The notes: a model not told the origin generated them from the letters alone. A stretch of DNA of 45,309 nt from Phycisphaerae bacterium (GCA_030603035.1 JAUVYQ010000003.1:1-45309), one strand, 5' to 3'; counted from the stretch's first letter, positions 1 through 7,047 are shown. Program-made: numbers and translations.

Positions 1-33
1 TTCTTTCATTTGGTCTAAAATTTCTTCATACAT
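1..33 (-). CDS. Start of a gene running off the window edge
   Basis: Only eleven codons are visible: an ATG at 33-31 followed by YEEILDQMKE. A strong ribosome binding site (GGAGGG) lies nine bases upstream of the ATG, which is why I accept this as a real start. The product cannot be identified from so few residues. The same 9-bp sequence (TTGGAGGGC) is found in inverted orientation at 102-110, so this gene and the macro-domain fragment have mirror-image leaders. Confidence 0.4.
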   Translation of the reverse strand, partial: MYEEILDQMKE

Positions 34-127
34 TTTTTTGCCCTCCAATGGCAGAAACATTTTTAGGTGAATTTTAAGCTAATTTACCAAAAATGCACCT
101 GTTGGAGGGCTATTTTTACCTACAAAC

Positions 128-559
128 TTGACGGGCACCCGCGTGGCAGGAGCAATTAAAAAAAAAGGCGGCCCAAAAATCCAGCAAGAGTGCAACAAGA
201 TTGACGGAACCTTCGTAGGCGGGGCCGTCGTAACCACTGCCGGCAATTTGAAAGCAAAGTATGTAATTCACGCCGTTGGGCCTCGGATGAGCGAAGGAAA
301 CGAAGACCGGAAGTTAAAGAACGCAACGTTAAACTCGCTCAAATTAGCTGATGAAAACAATCTCAAAAGCATTGCCTTCCCGGCAATCAGCGCCGGCATT
401 TTCGGCTTTCCCATCCAGAGATGCGCCGAAATAATGCTCAAAACAACTATCGATTATCTCAAAGGCCAGACCGGCCTGGAAAAAGTTATCTTTTGTCTCT
501 TCGGCCATGCTAATTACGAGGTCTTCGCAAACCAGCTAAACCAGGAACTCTCAAAATAA
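128..559 (+). pseudogene. N-terminally truncated macro (ADP-ribose-binding) domain protein
   Basis: The 143 residues match the later part of a macro domain. They include VAGAIKKKGGP, where complete proteins have GGGVAGAIHRAAGP, then VGGAVVTTAGNL, YVIHAVGP, the loop IAFPAISAGIFGFP and a C-terminal helix. Macro domains bind or hydrolyse ADP-ribose on proteins or as free metabolites. The first 35-45 residues are missing, including the first strands and the NAAN adenosine/ribose-contacting motif. The open frame extends back only to 83, and that extension (with a GGLFLPT stretch) does not resemble the family. The best start codon is a TTG without a well-placed ribosome binding site. I read it as a decayed or recombined gene; a divergent short macro protein is the alternative. 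Confidence 0.6.
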
Positions 560-560
560 A

Positions 561-659
561 GGCAATGGCCGTGCTCCGTGGACCGTCCCCGAACCGGCCA
601 CGCTTTTGCTGCTCGGCCTCGGTGCGGTGATGGTGAGAAAGAGGCTAAAAACTTTTTGA
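561..659 (+). pseudogene. Orphan PEP-CTERM sorting signal (gene remnant)
   Basis: This frame encodes WTVPEPATLLLLGLGAVMV followed by RKRLKTF and a TGA stop. It is a complete PEP-CTERM signal: the VPEP motif, a hydrophobic helix and an Arg/Lys-rich tail. Such tails target secreted proteins to the exosortase system. No protein body precedes it, because the macro-domain gene stops at 559 in another frame. It is therefore the last piece of a lost exported protein. Its 3' end (AGAAAGAGGCTAA...TTTTTGA) recurs in variant form at 1168-1190, on the other side of the GIY-YIG-like ORF. Confidence 0.75.
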
Positions 660-696
660 AAGGAGAATTGAAATTAAACTGTGTGAGTTCTTTCGG

Positions 697-1140
697 TTGT
701 GTTCTACTTTACCTGACAGTATTCAAAGCCATAACTCTAATGAGAATTTTCTGCGCGAATTCAAACAGTTATTTGGCTCCCAAGAAGCAAAGGACGCTTC
801 CAGTGTCCTGTACGCCTTTTTCTGCGAAAAGAAAATACCCAGAGTTAAGGGAGAGAGCAACGTCATCTACATCGGAAAGACGAAGCAAAGTCTTCGATGG
901 AGATACCTGAGTTATGCAAAACGTTGGTATTGTTCTCCCTATAACTGGGTATGCTTTAGCCACGTTATCGAACACTACGGGCCTGTCAGTCTTGCGTATC
1001 TTGTTATTGATGATGCTCAATCCCTGAAAGAAGCAGAACTCGATTTGCTAAAGGATTATTACGAGCTTCACCTGGAGAGACCCCCAAAAAATGCTCGGGG
1101 GTATGGCTCCTGGGGTGGATGGATAACAAACGTGCAGTAA
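697..1140 (+). CDS. GIY-YIG-like small nuclease-domain protein
   Basis: About 147 residues. The core VIYIGKTKQSLRWRYLSY resembles the second half of a GIY-YIG nuclease motif (YIG-K-T-x-x-L-x-x-R), and SVLYAFFCE before it could be the first half. An acidic helix near residue 115 (LKEAELDLLKDYY) could supply the metal-binding glutamate. GIY-YIG domains cut DNA in repair proteins, homing endonucleases and mobile elements; which role applies here cannot be told. The start is uncertain. AGGAG lies at 661-665, and the open frame runs upstream from the TTG at 697 through CTG at 679 to ATT at 667 or 673, with no ATG or GTG. The gene sits between two copies of a PEP-CTERM gene 3' end. Confidence 0.5.
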   Translation: MCSTLPDSIQSHNSNENFLREFKQLFGSQEAKDASSVLYAFFCEKKIPRVKGESNVIYIGKTKQSLRWRYLSYAKRWYCSPYNWVCFSHVIEHYGPVSLAYLVIDDAQSLKEAELDLLKDYYELHLERPPKNARGYGSWGGWITNVQ

Positions 1141-1364
1141 AATTCGACTCGAAAAACCCGATACAGAAGAAAGAGGCTAATAGTTTTTAGTTCGTTGTTC
1201 ATAGTTCGTAGTTGCTTTTCTCAGCGTAATCTGCGTCTAATTTCCCTTTGTGCTTTTTGTGCCTTTTCGTGGCTATATTTCTCTGCGTTAATCCGTGTCT
1301 AATAATTCTAATTTCTTCTCAGCGGTCTCAGCGTTCTCGGCGGTAAATAGGCAACTCCGCTCGT
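1141..1364. repeat. Repeat-filled spacer with PEP-CTERM-tail-like copy and 10-bp-period repeats
   Basis: 1168-1190 reads RKRLIVF-stop, like the end of a PEP-CTERM protein. 1189-1214 is a degenerate heptamer run (AGTTCGT, TGTTCAT, AGTTCGT). About 1217-1347 holds the CTGCGTTAATCCGTGTCTAA and CTCAGCGTTCTCGGCGGTAA words that recur at 24962, 29343, 33215 and, in reverse, 38711. No gene is seen. Confidence 0.6.
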
Positions 1365-2324
1365 TCATCGGCTGCGGATTAGTTGATTACTGTCGTAACG
1401 AACGTGAGGATGATTTGTTTTCAAGTCCTCGATAAAACGCAAGCCGTCCTTCCAGTACCCTGCAGTAGGTTTTAACTCGGCACAATGACCTGCAAAATAG
1501 CGGTTTATATTGTAAACCAAAAGCTCCCTGAGATACTTACTCACCATTGACGCCAACGACACCGGCAAAAAACGCTCATCCGCATCAACTACAAAATGCA
1601 AACGCATCACTTTCCCGCCGGCTTCTAATTCATAGCTGCTTACCGCCGGACTCTCACGGACAATCTTCAATTCCATATCCGCAAACATCCGCTGCAGGAT
1701 TTTCCGATAGCGAACCCTTCCCCCCTGCCGGTCAACTATAATTTGTAAATCGTCGCCCGCAAAATTATCAAAAGCTCTCTTTATAAGTCGCGAGGTAGCG
1801 GTAAAAAGCACGCGAGCTTTATTTTTCACGCTGCCGACCATCTTGTTGTAGTACGCAACGTCCAGACAATGGCTTTTCAGCCCCAGCAATTCCATACTAT
1901 TTGACGCCAGGTCATCCTTTAGCACCGCCGAGGCGATTTCCTTGTCGGCTTTATCTGCCACAATCTCTTGCCTTCCGGCATCTTTATACCAGGGATAATC
2001 ACTCAATCGCTCAAGGCAGTCCGGACACAGCAGCGTCAGTAATTCTGTCAGCGTCGCCGGCTCTTTACCAAGGCATCTCAGGCATGCCAGCACCGTCCGT
2101 TCCAGGTGTTTGGTCCCCACCGATTTGCTGTATGCCTTTTTGCTGTCGGCGATGAGCAGTCGTCCCGCAAGCCGTTTTCGCTTATTGCCGACACTCTTTT
2201 TCAAAATCTGCCAGAGGTCAGTCTCTAAAAGAGGATGCGGAAGCAAAAACGTGCTCGACGATACTACCAGTGGGCCAAGAATCGGCCCAAAACCAGCTTC
2301 ATCAATCCCTACCAGAACAACCAT
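1365..2324 (-). CDS. RNase HII-like protein (divergent, long form)
   Basis: 319 residues with an RNase H-fold catalytic layout. GIDEAGFGPILGP at the N-terminus (D8, E9) matches the RNase HII DEAGRG motif. ADSKKAYS near residue 60 matches the conserved D-S-K. A third acidic strand is IIVDRQGG (D198), and VDADERFLPVSLASMVSKY near 247-263 corresponds to the last Asp and the A-S-(I/V)-x-(A)-K helix. RNase HII nicks RNA-DNA junctions at misincorporated ribonucleotides. Normal RNase HII is about 200 residues; the extra length here lies between residues 70 and 190 and includes two Cys pairs (CLRC, CPDC) that could bind zinc. It may be a planctomycete-specific RNase H-like nuclease, not the housekeeping rnhB. 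The ATG follows AGGATTGCAGGG. Confidence 0.75.
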   Translation of the reverse strand: MVVLVGIDEAGFGPILGPLVVSSSTFLLPHPLLETDLWQILKKSVGNKRKRLAGRLLIADSKKAYSKSVGTKHLERTVLACLRCLGKEPATLTELLTLLCPDCLERLSDYPWYKDAGRQEIVADKADKEIASAVLKDDLASNSMELLGLKSHCLDVAYYNKMVGSVKNKARVLFTATSRLIKRAFDNFAGDDLQIIVDRQGGRVRYRKILQRMFADMELKIVRESPAVSSYELEAGGKVMRLHFVVDADERFLPVSLASMVSKYLRELLVYNINRYFAGHCAELKPTAGYWKDGLRFIEDLKTNHPHVRYDSNQLIRSR

Positions 2325-2355
2325 CCCTGCAATCCTTTATCATCCTTACGATTAT

Positions 2356-2429
2356 TATCCCCGGTGCGACTCGAACGCACAACCTCTGGCTCCGGAGGCC
2401 AACGCTCTATCCAATTGAGCTACGGGGAC
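2356..2429 (-). tRNA. tRNA-Arg (anticodon CCG)
   Basis: A full cloverleaf reads on the minus strand. The acceptor arms are GTCCCCG and CGGGGAT (one G-U pair at the end), the D-stem is GCTC/GAGC, and the anticodon stem is TTGGC/GCCAG with loop CTCCGGA, giving anticodon CCG. The T-arm is GTGCG/CGCAC with loop TTCGAGT. No CCA is encoded. The 5' 42 nt, through the anticodon loop, are identical to 9808-9849 and form the left attachment site of the integrated element. The upstream DNA is therefore element-derived, only 38 bp from the end of the integrase gene. Confidence 0.95.
2388..2429. repeat. attL: 42-bp direct repeat of the tRNA-Arg 5' half
   Basis: Identical over 42 bp to 9808-9849; the flanking bases differ on both sides. 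It covers the acceptor 5' strand, D-arm and anticodon loop, and ends in the palindromic GGCTCCGGAGGCC of the anticodon stem-loop, a typical place for tyrosine-integrase strand exchange. The duplicated side is the 5' half of the tRNA gene, whereas most islands duplicate the 3' end. Confidence 0.9.
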
Positions 2430-2467
2430 TCCAGAATTAACTCTTTAATTTACAAATACTTACGTTT

Positions 2468-3724
2468 CTATTCCGGAGACTGAACATCCTGATTAGCCCC
2501 AAAATCACCTGAAAAGGTCAGTTTAAGGTCAGTTTTTTCTGCGCCAGCTTTTTTCAACAGGTCGTTCATAGTCTCTGTCGCCTTGTCGAAATGGTCATCG
2601 TCAACGGTGCTGTAAAACTTTTCGGTAGTGTCAATCGAGCTATGACCCATAAATTCTTTGACCACGTTCATCGGCAATTCATTAGCCCAGTTTTGGCCGC
2701 AGCATTTACGCAGGACGTGAACCGTTAGCTCTTTGTTGTTTGTCTCTATCCCCGCCCACAGTACCCGCCTATGAAAGTTGCGTATGATATTGTTCGACCA
2801 GTAGCGATTCAGCCAGGGACGGCCTTGCTCTTGACACTTTTGCCACTTATCACGGATTCGCTGACAGCCCTGTTTGTCCATAAGTACAAAAGGCACGTTG
2901 TCAGGGGATTCTAATTGTAGTTGAGTAAGTAAATCAAGCGTTAGCTCCGGCAGGGGTATTGTTCGGACATCAGTATCTTTAACATCAAACGGGGGGTACT
3001 CTTTAGTCGCCGGTCTGTTTGTGATATGGACTCTGCCTTTGTCAAAGTCGATATTCGTCCAGTGCAAGGCAAGGGCTTCGCTCTCTCTCAGTCCGGCGGT
3101 GTAAGCTAAGGCATATAAAACCTTTTCTCTCAGCTTCGGTGTAACCTCAAGTAATTTATGAAACCCGTCCGGTTTTAGATAGTGCCATTCGGACGGTGTG
3201 CATTTTGGCCTTGCTATTTCGTTAAACGGATTGCTGCTGACAATGCCGTCCCTGACCGCTTCTTTGAACAGTGTTTTACAATGCCTCAATACTCTATGCC
3301 GGCTCCAATCCCCTAACGACTTTTCGCAGTCAACAATCGGTGTCAATTCAGCCAGAAAAGTTTTAGCTGCCCGTCTGTCAATTTTACGCATTAACGCATC
3401 CAGTCCGAAATGATTGTAAAGACGTTTAAGCGTCAATTCGTAAAGCTGAACCGTTGCAGGTCGCAGTCCGTCTATTTTGGTTTTGTTGTGTAGCCAGCGG
3501 ACAGTGTATTCTTTTAGTGTCTCGTTCGATGGGTCTCTCGGTGTCCCCTTGTCAAGTTCGTTCTGTTTTTGCTTCTGAAACCTCTCAGCGTCCTTTTTTC
3601 GTGCGAATGTTTTGCTGTACCGTTTCGGCCTTCCCGTGTTCGGGTCATACTTCCCAAACCAGCGAACCCGCCATTGTGTACCGTTGTCAGTTTTGCAACG
3701 ATACAATCCTATTTTCTTAGTCAT
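2468..3724 (-). CDS. int: Tyrosine recombinase/integrase of the element
   Basis: 418 residues, a normal length for a tRNA-targeting phage-type integrase. An N-terminal arm-binding-like region (about 5-60) is followed by a SAM-like core-binding domain (about 65-165) and the catalytic domain. Catalytic residues visible are R213 in TAGLRESEAL, H336 and R339 in HVLRKCC, H361 in MGHSSIDTT and the nucleophile Y371 in KFYS. It should catalyse insertion into and excision from tRNA-Arg(CCG). GAGGTG precedes the ATG at proper distance. It has its own promoter (TTGAAG-17-TAGAAT at 3844-3872) and a leader with interleaved inverted repeats. Its 3' end contains a perfect 11-bp tandem repeat that is probably an arm-type binding site. 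The next gene downstream is the tRNA itself, so read-through from int may transcribe the tRNA. Confidence 0.95.
   Translation of the reverse strand: MTKKIGLYRCKTDNGTQWRVRWFGKYDPNTGRPKRYSKTFARKKDAERFQKQKQNELDKGTPRDPSNETLKEYTVRWLHNKTKIDGLRPATVQLYELTLKRLYNHFGLDALMRKIDRRAAKTFLAELTPIVDCEKSLGDWSRHRVLRHCKTLFKEAVRDGIVSSNPFNEIARPKCTPSEWHYLKPDGFHKLLEVTPKLREKVLYALAYTAGLRESEALALHWTNIDFDKGRVHITNRPATKEYPPFDVKDTDVRTIPLPELTLDLLTQLQLESPDNVPFVLMDKQGCQRIRDKWQKCQEQGRPWLNRYWSNNIIRNFHRRVLWAGIETNNKELTVHVLRKCCGQNWANELPMNVVKEFMGHSSIDTTEKFYSTVDDDHFDKATETMNDLLKKAGAEKTDLKLTFSGDFGANQDVQSPE
2514..2535. repeat. Tandem 11-bp repeat near attL, probable integrase arm site
   Basis: AAGGTCAGTTT is repeated twice exactly inside the 3' end of int. 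A near copy (AAGGTCACTAA, AAGGTCAGTCA) with the same 11-bp period lies at 9668-9689, near attR, and an inverted pair lies at 6696-6717. Paired one-helical-turn repeats near both ends of an element are typical of arm-type sites for the integrase N-terminal domain. Confidence 0.6.
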
Positions 3725-3748
3725 TTTTCACCTCACTTTCATAAAAAG

Positions 3749-3832
3749 AAAACCCCGCCGCAGTGGACTCCGATACATAGACCGGCTGCTTTGGGGTTTT
3801 CTGTTTTTTGGATTGTTTCGTATCGGAGTCCA
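3749..3832. promoter_or_regulatory. Two interleaved inverted repeats in the int leader
   Basis: Stem A is GAAAACCCC (3749-3757) with GGGGTTTTC (3793-3801). Stem B is TGGACTCCGATAC (3764-3776) with GTATCGGAGTCCA (3820-3832). Both are perfect and their order is A-B-A'-B', so as RNA they could form a pseudoknot or two exclusive hairpins. They lie between the int promoter and the int start, a natural place for an operator or attenuator. Confidence 0.5.
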
Positions 3833-3843
3833 TAACATTCGGT

Positions 3844-3872
3844 ATTCTACCTTATCGCTCCGGCTACTTCAA
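3844..3872 (-). promoter_or_regulatory. Probable int promoter
   Basis: Reading on the minus strand: TTGAAG (3872-3867), a 17-bp spacer and TAGAAT (3849-3844). Transcription would start near 3837, at the edge of the inverted-repeat arm 3820-3832. Confidence 0.5.
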
Positions 3873-3993
3873 CAAAAATCTGAAGTTTTTTTGCAAATAA
3901 AACAAGATTTTTCTAATCCACTATTATTTCGTCCGTTTGCCTGATTCAGCCGATTCCGTGCATATTCGGCTTCGCTGCTTGCCCTGTGCTGTG

Positions 3994-4152
3994 TTAAAAT
4001 TTGCTTGCCCTACCTACGGGACGTCCTTTTCGCTTACGGGGTCTTTTGCCCTTCAGATAAGCAGTCAAGGCGTCCAACACGCCGGACTTATGCTCTGGCT
4101 GATACCGAATAACGCCTGGCTGAAGCTCCGTAATTTTTACTTTACTCATCAT
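3994..4152 (-). CDS. Small basic protein, 52 residues
   Basis: Unrecognised. The protein starts MMSKVKITELQPGVIRYQPE and ends in a strongly basic tail (KGKRPRKRKGRPVGRASKF) that suggests nucleic-acid binding. The start codons (4152 or 4149) overlap the last codons of the upstream 50-residue gene, which implies translational coupling. It is the last gene of the element's main gene chain before the int promoter region. Support is the tight overlap and the biased composition, not homology. Confidence 0.5.
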   Translation of the reverse strand: MMSKVKITELQPGVIRYQPEHKSGVLDALTAYLKGKRPRKRKGRPVGRASKF

Positions 4153-4294
4153 CACATAGCCCCGCTAATTTTTTACAGATATGTTTCGCTTCCTCAGACA
4201 TCTCCGGCCAAGCGGCGACTACGCCTTGCAACTGCTCGTCCTGAATGACTATCTCAGCTAACCGCCTGAGCTTGTCGCTAAAACTTTCCTTCAT
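4142..4294 (-). CDS. Small acidic helical protein, 50 residues
   Basis: Unrecognised. The sequence (MKESFSDKLRRLAEIVIQD ... CKKLAGLCDDE) looks helical, with heptad-like leucines. The ATG overlaps the TGA of the upstream gene as ATGA, and AAGGAT lies upstream at usable distance. Its 3' end overlaps the 52-residue gene. Conserved overlap architecture on both sides supports a real gene. Confidence 0.5.
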   Translation of the reverse strand: MKESFSDKLRRLAEIVIQDEQLQGVVAAWPEMSEEAKHICKKLAGLCDDE

Positions 4295-4425
4295 ATTTTT
4301 TTTATCCTTCGGTTCGTGCCATAGATACTTTGTCGGGCATCGAAAAACATATCATTTTTTTGCTGTCGGATAAGAGCGGCCAGCTCCCGCCTGCGTTCCC
4401 GTTTATGCCTCTTTTTCCTGCTCAC
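4291..4425 (-). CDS. Small very basic protein, 44 residues
   Basis: Unrecognised. It begins with GTG in a GTGA overlap with the stop of the 233-codon frame upstream and ends in an ATGA overlap with the next gene. The N-terminus (MSRKKRHKRERRRELAALIR) is almost all Arg/Lys, a composition seen in small nucleic-acid-binding proteins. It has no ribosome binding site of its own, so reinitiation from the upstream gene is the likely way it is translated. Confidence 0.45.
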   Translation of the reverse strand: MSRKKRHKRERRRELAALIRQQKNDMFFDARQSIYGTNRRIKKI

Positions 4426-5108
4426 AGCTTGCCCGTAAGAAGGGTTTGCGCCTCAGACTTGCTATTAGGGGTATCACAAGCCGTCTCAGGGGGCGTTCGC
4501 TCGTCCTGTGGCCTGTCAGGGGTATTGTCGGCTATATCTGTCGGCTGTGTGTCCATTCCTAACCTGATTCGCAAATCTCGAATTTCGTCACCAGCCCAAA
4601 TCCCAGGACAAAAACTTTCGTCACTAACGACAAAAACCAATCCGTAATCGCTGTAAATTTTACTGAAGGCGTCCAAAAAGTCCTGTCGCTCGTTTATGCA
4701 ATCTCTAAGCAAAGCGTTTATTCTCTCATCGGCGATACGCCTGCTTTGCAAAAGGTATGCGTTCAACTTGATTTTCAGGTTGCGTTCGCAATCGCTTAGC
4801 TCTCTTGCCTTGTGCGGTATAATTTCCTCGGACAAAAGCCGGATAACCTCAACGGAAGCGTCTAACTCGTTGCTGCGATTTTTGAGACTCGTCTTGAATT
4901 TCTCAAAAGCGTTCACGTCTCCAGTAAGACTTTCGCCGGACAGGTCTTTCAGCTTTTTTATCTGCTCTTTGATACGTTCGCTTTTGCTTCGCTCATCGGC
5001 GAGTCTTTTCTCAGCAGCAGAAATTTCTTTCGATAAGGTCTCAACGCTTCTGGCAAAAGTGCCAACTTCTTTTTCAACTTCGTCTTTGAATTGTAAATAA
5101 TAGTCCAT
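4422..5108 (-). CDS. Coiled-coil protein of unknown function
   Basis: The preferred ATG at 5108 (MDYYLQFKDEVEKEV) follows AAGGAATTATA; the frame can be read from a TTG five codons earlier. About 228 residues. Residues 10-130 are rich in E, K, L and A with heptad spacing and should form a long coiled coil. A short globular part follows (about 140-180, with VFVVSDESFCPGIW), then a Pro/Thr-rich disordered tail. No family recognised. It lies late in the chain after the terminase-like gene, where phages often have scaffold or head genes, but nothing in the sequence proves a structural role. It overlaps the next small gene by four bases. Confidence 0.6.
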   Translation of the reverse strand: MDYYLQFKDEVEKEVGTFARSVETLSKEISAAEKRLADERSKSERIKEQIKKLKDLSGESLTGDVNAFEKFKTSLKNRSNELDASVEVIRLLSEEIIPHKARELSDCERNLKIKLNAYLLQSRRIADERINALLRDCINERQDFLDAFSKIYSDYGLVFVVSDESFCPGIWAGDEIRDLRIRLGMDTQPTDIADNTPDRPQDERTPPETACDTPNSKSEAQTLLTGKL

Positions 5109-5145
5109 TATAATTCCTTTCAATTCTGGATATTAGTTTCCACTA

Positions 5146-5793
5146 TTATTTTTCCGGCTTCGACCCTTTGTTCACTTTGAATATCATAGAGATAATGTTC
5201 TCGGCTATAACATCCACTTCATCACGCAGGTCAGGGGCGAGACCTTCAGTGCGGATAAGCTCACGAATAGCACCTACTTTACCGGCAGGCATCCTTCCCG
5301 AACGCTCTAACGCCGACAAACTTTTTTCCAGCGACTTGCCAAGCTGCTCATAATCGCCTGCAGCAAGATACTTCTGCAAACGCCAGGCGTTCACCTGATA
5401 TTCCTCAATGTCCTCAGGGACATCCTTCGGCTGAAAATCGTATTTTTCAACCAGCTCGTCCTGCAACTCAACGGCCTCGGCGTAAAGGTCAGACTGTCTT
5501 TGCTCTTGCGCTTCCAGACCTTCGGCCATCGCTTTCACCACTTCCGGCGAATGCTGGTGGACAAGGGTTTCGCCGTCTGCGTTCGCTTGTGGCTCCGGCT
5601 GTGGGTTAGCCCGCTCGTGGAGCAGTCGCATATTTTCGACCGCCCGCTTGTGGTCGGGACTACTGCCGTCAATGTATGCGTGCTTCGGGTCTGACCGTGC
5701 CTCTCTCATCACACTGCCAATTTTTATTTTCGCCTCATCCGGTGATAACTGACTAACATCGTCCGAAGTCATCTCCATAAATTCATCTGCCAT
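5146..5793 (-). CDS. Acidic protein downstream of terS-like gene, unknown
   Basis: The ATG at 5793 (MADEFMEMTSDDVSQL) follows AAGGAG and is preferred over an upstream start at 5826. About 215 residues, acidic and mostly helical. The N-terminal segment LSPDEAKIKI ... DPKHAYIDGSSPDHKRAVENM reminds me of small proteins encoded near phage packaging genes, but I cannot name a family. A Pro-rich linker near 70-80 separates it from a helical second half. It overlaps the preceding 75-residue gene by 11 bp, so the two are probably translated together. A scaffold, packaging or interference role is possible but not shown. Confidence 0.6.
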   Translation of the reverse strand: MADEFMEMTSDDVSQLSPDEAKIKIGSVMREARSDPKHAYIDGSSPDHKRAVENMRLLHERANPQPEPQANADGETLVHQHSPEVVKAMAEGLEAQEQRQSDLYAEAVELQDELVEKYDFQPKDVPEDIEEYQVNAWRLQKYLAAGDYEQLGKSLEKSLSALERSGRMPAGKVGAIRELIRTEGLAPDLRDEVDVIAENIISMIFKVNKGSKPEK

Positions 5794-6010
5794 TTTTTTG
5801 CTCCTTTTCTTCTGGACATACGGCATCGGTAATTGTTCGCCGTAAAGAATCCATCCTGGCTTCTATTCTGTTCAACACCGACTGACTCCAGCCCGTCCCG
5901 CCTTGCGGAAAAGTTTTGGCGTTCAACTTTTTGCGAAGCGCAATATATTCCTCGGTGGCTTCGTCAAGGGTCAAGTTCGTTCGCTCTGAAATCTCTATCG
6001 GTTTAGCCAT
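5783..6010 (-). CDS. Small protein in the terS-like operon, 75 residues
   Basis: Unrecognised. It starts MAKPIEISERTNLTLDEATE, with AGGAGTC just upstream, and contains a charged helical region (VLNRIEARMDSLRRTI) and a Lys/Glu-rich end. It lies 12 bp after the terminase-like gene and overlaps the next gene by 11 bp. Operon position suggests it works with the terminase-like protein or its successors. Confidence 0.55.
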   Translation of the reverse strand: MAKPIEISERTNLTLDEATEEYIALRKKLNAKTFPQGGTGWSQSVLNRIEARMDSLRRTITDAVCPEEKEQKNGR

Positions 6011-6022
6011 TTTTTTGACTCC

Positions 6023-6478
6023 TTACATCGCTTCGGCGACATCGTGATTGTTATTCCTGAAGGCCTTAAGTCGCAACTTGGCTATCTCTTCGGCCTCCGC
6101 AGACTCCCTCTCGTCCAGCTCACGCTGCTCTGGTTGTTCGATAATCTGCCTGTCCGTGAACATTCCGTATCGCTTGCCCTGCAATTCCGAAGCCCTGTTC
6201 GCAGAAGCAATGTCGCCCTTCGCAATCGCCAAAATCCTTTGGTGTTCCAAATCACTCATAACTTTCCCGACATCTGCGGCGTTCTCTTTGTAAAGCTGCT
6301 CCAAACGCTCTATAATCTGGGGCTTCTTTTTTAATTTGCACGCCATATTTCCGGCAGTCGCTTCAGGATAACCGGCAACGGTTGCCGATTTAGTGCCATT
6401 GCCGTAAGTCTCAGATTCAGGACTGGCATAGGCCGAACAAAACAGGTCTTCCTTCGGTGATAAAATTGTCTTTGCCAT
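6023..6478 (-). CDS. Phage terminase small-subunit-like protein
   Basis: 151 residues. The N-terminal part (LSPKEDLFCSAYA ... TKSATVAGYPEATAGNMACKL) matches the helix-turn-helix DNA-binding region of Terminase_2-type small subunits (consensus LTPKQxxFxxxYL...A..AGYS..TA). The segment ASELQGKRYGMFTDR matches their ELLGKxLGMFTD motif. TerS recognises the pac/cos site and guides the large subunit for DNA packaging. There is no large subunit, portal or capsid gene in the element. In PICI satellites a lone TerS redirects a helper phage's packaging motor to satellite DNA, and I infer the same use here. The start is supported by TTGGAG ten bases upstream. Confidence 0.75.
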   Translation of the reverse strand: MAKTILSPKEDLFCSAYASPESETYGNGTKSATVAGYPEATAGNMACKLKKKPQIIERLEQLYKENAADVGKVMSDLEHQRILAIAKGDIASANRASELQGKRYGMFTDRQIIEQPEQRELDERESAEAEEIAKLRLKAFRNNNHDVAEAM

Positions 6479-6569
6479 TGTTCAAAATCTCCAAAAAAAG
6501 TTCAAAATTCCAAAAAATATATTTCAAAAAAACGAATCTCAACAGCCATAAATTTTGTGCGGGGTACTA

Positions 6570-6752
6570 TTATTTCTTTGCTGTGGCCGGCTTGGGGGGC
6601 GATAAGGGGGTCTGCGCAGTGTCTTTTGGTGTTCTCTGCAAGGGTTCGCTCACGTGCGAGACAATCTCTGCCAGTTCTCTGAACACCTGACGGCTGACTG
6701 ACCTTTGACTGACCTTTTGCCTTGCTTTACCGTTGTTTATTACGCTTAACAT
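6570..6752 (-). CDS. Small basic protein, 60 residues
   Basis: Unrecognised, starting MLSVINNGKARQKVSQRSVS and ending Pro/Lys-rich. It lies between an HTH gene and the terS-like gene. An inverted 11-bp tandem repeat related to the integrase arm sites lies inside it (6696-6717), so part of the frame may exist because of that DNA site, not because of a protein. The ribosome binding site is weak. Confidence 0.35.
   Translation of the reverse strand: MLSVINNGKARQKVSQRSVSRQVFRELAEIVSHVSEPLQRTPKDTAQTPLSPPKPATAKK
6696..6717. repeat. Inverted-orientation copy of the 11-bp tandem repeat
   Basis: GACTGACCTTT is repeated twice; its complement AAAGGTCAGTC is the same word as at 2514-2535 and 9668-9689, with the same 11-bp period. 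It lies centrally, downstream of the excisionase-like gene. It could be another integrase/excisionase site or chance. Confidence 0.4.
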
Positions 6753-6777
6753 CTTATCAATACTGCCCTTACGTTAC

Positions 6778-7047
6778 TTATGAGTGTTGGCCTGCAAAGC
6801 CGTTACTCTTACTCAATACTACTTTTTGAGCCAAAAACCGCATCACCTCGTTCAGCGGATACCGAACCCGCCTCCCTATCCGGACGCCAATAAGCAAGCC
6901 CTCGTCCCTGTAATACTTCAACGTCCGCTCAGGGCTGTTGCCGTCCAGACGCAGCAGCTCTATCGTCTCAGCAGCCGTCAATACCGCCGGTGCAGGCCTA
7001 CCGTCAGGTAAAAACACCACCGATAGTATTTGCTCGTCAATGTTCAT
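6778..7047 (-). CDS. Helix-turn-helix protein, MerR/excisionase type
   Basis: 89 residues. LTAAETIELLRLDG followed by RTLKYYRDEGLLIGVRIGRR and VRYPLNEVMRFLAQK is the winged helix-turn-helix layout of the HTH_17/excisionase family (helix, turn, recognition helix, wing with R-x-G-R-R-V-R-Y). Proteins like this act as excisionases or small regulators in integrated elements. With two such genes in the element, one may be Xis and the other an AlpA-like activator; I cannot say which. The start overlaps the end of a 35-codon frame upstream. Confidence 0.75.
   Translation of the reverse strand: MNIDEQILSVVFLPDGRPAPAVLTAAETIELLRLDGNSPERTLKYYRDEGLLIGVRIGRRVRYPLNEVMRFLAQKVVLSKSNGFAGQHS

Noticed and set aside
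578..910. 110-codon plus-strand frame
   Set aside because: It is a shadow frame across the PEP-CTERM tail and the GIY-YIG-like gene; the other frames carry the recognisable motifs.
4422..5793. Phage capsid or scaffold genes
   Set aside because: Position would suit, but the sequences show only coiled coil and acidic helices, with no capsid or portal signature.
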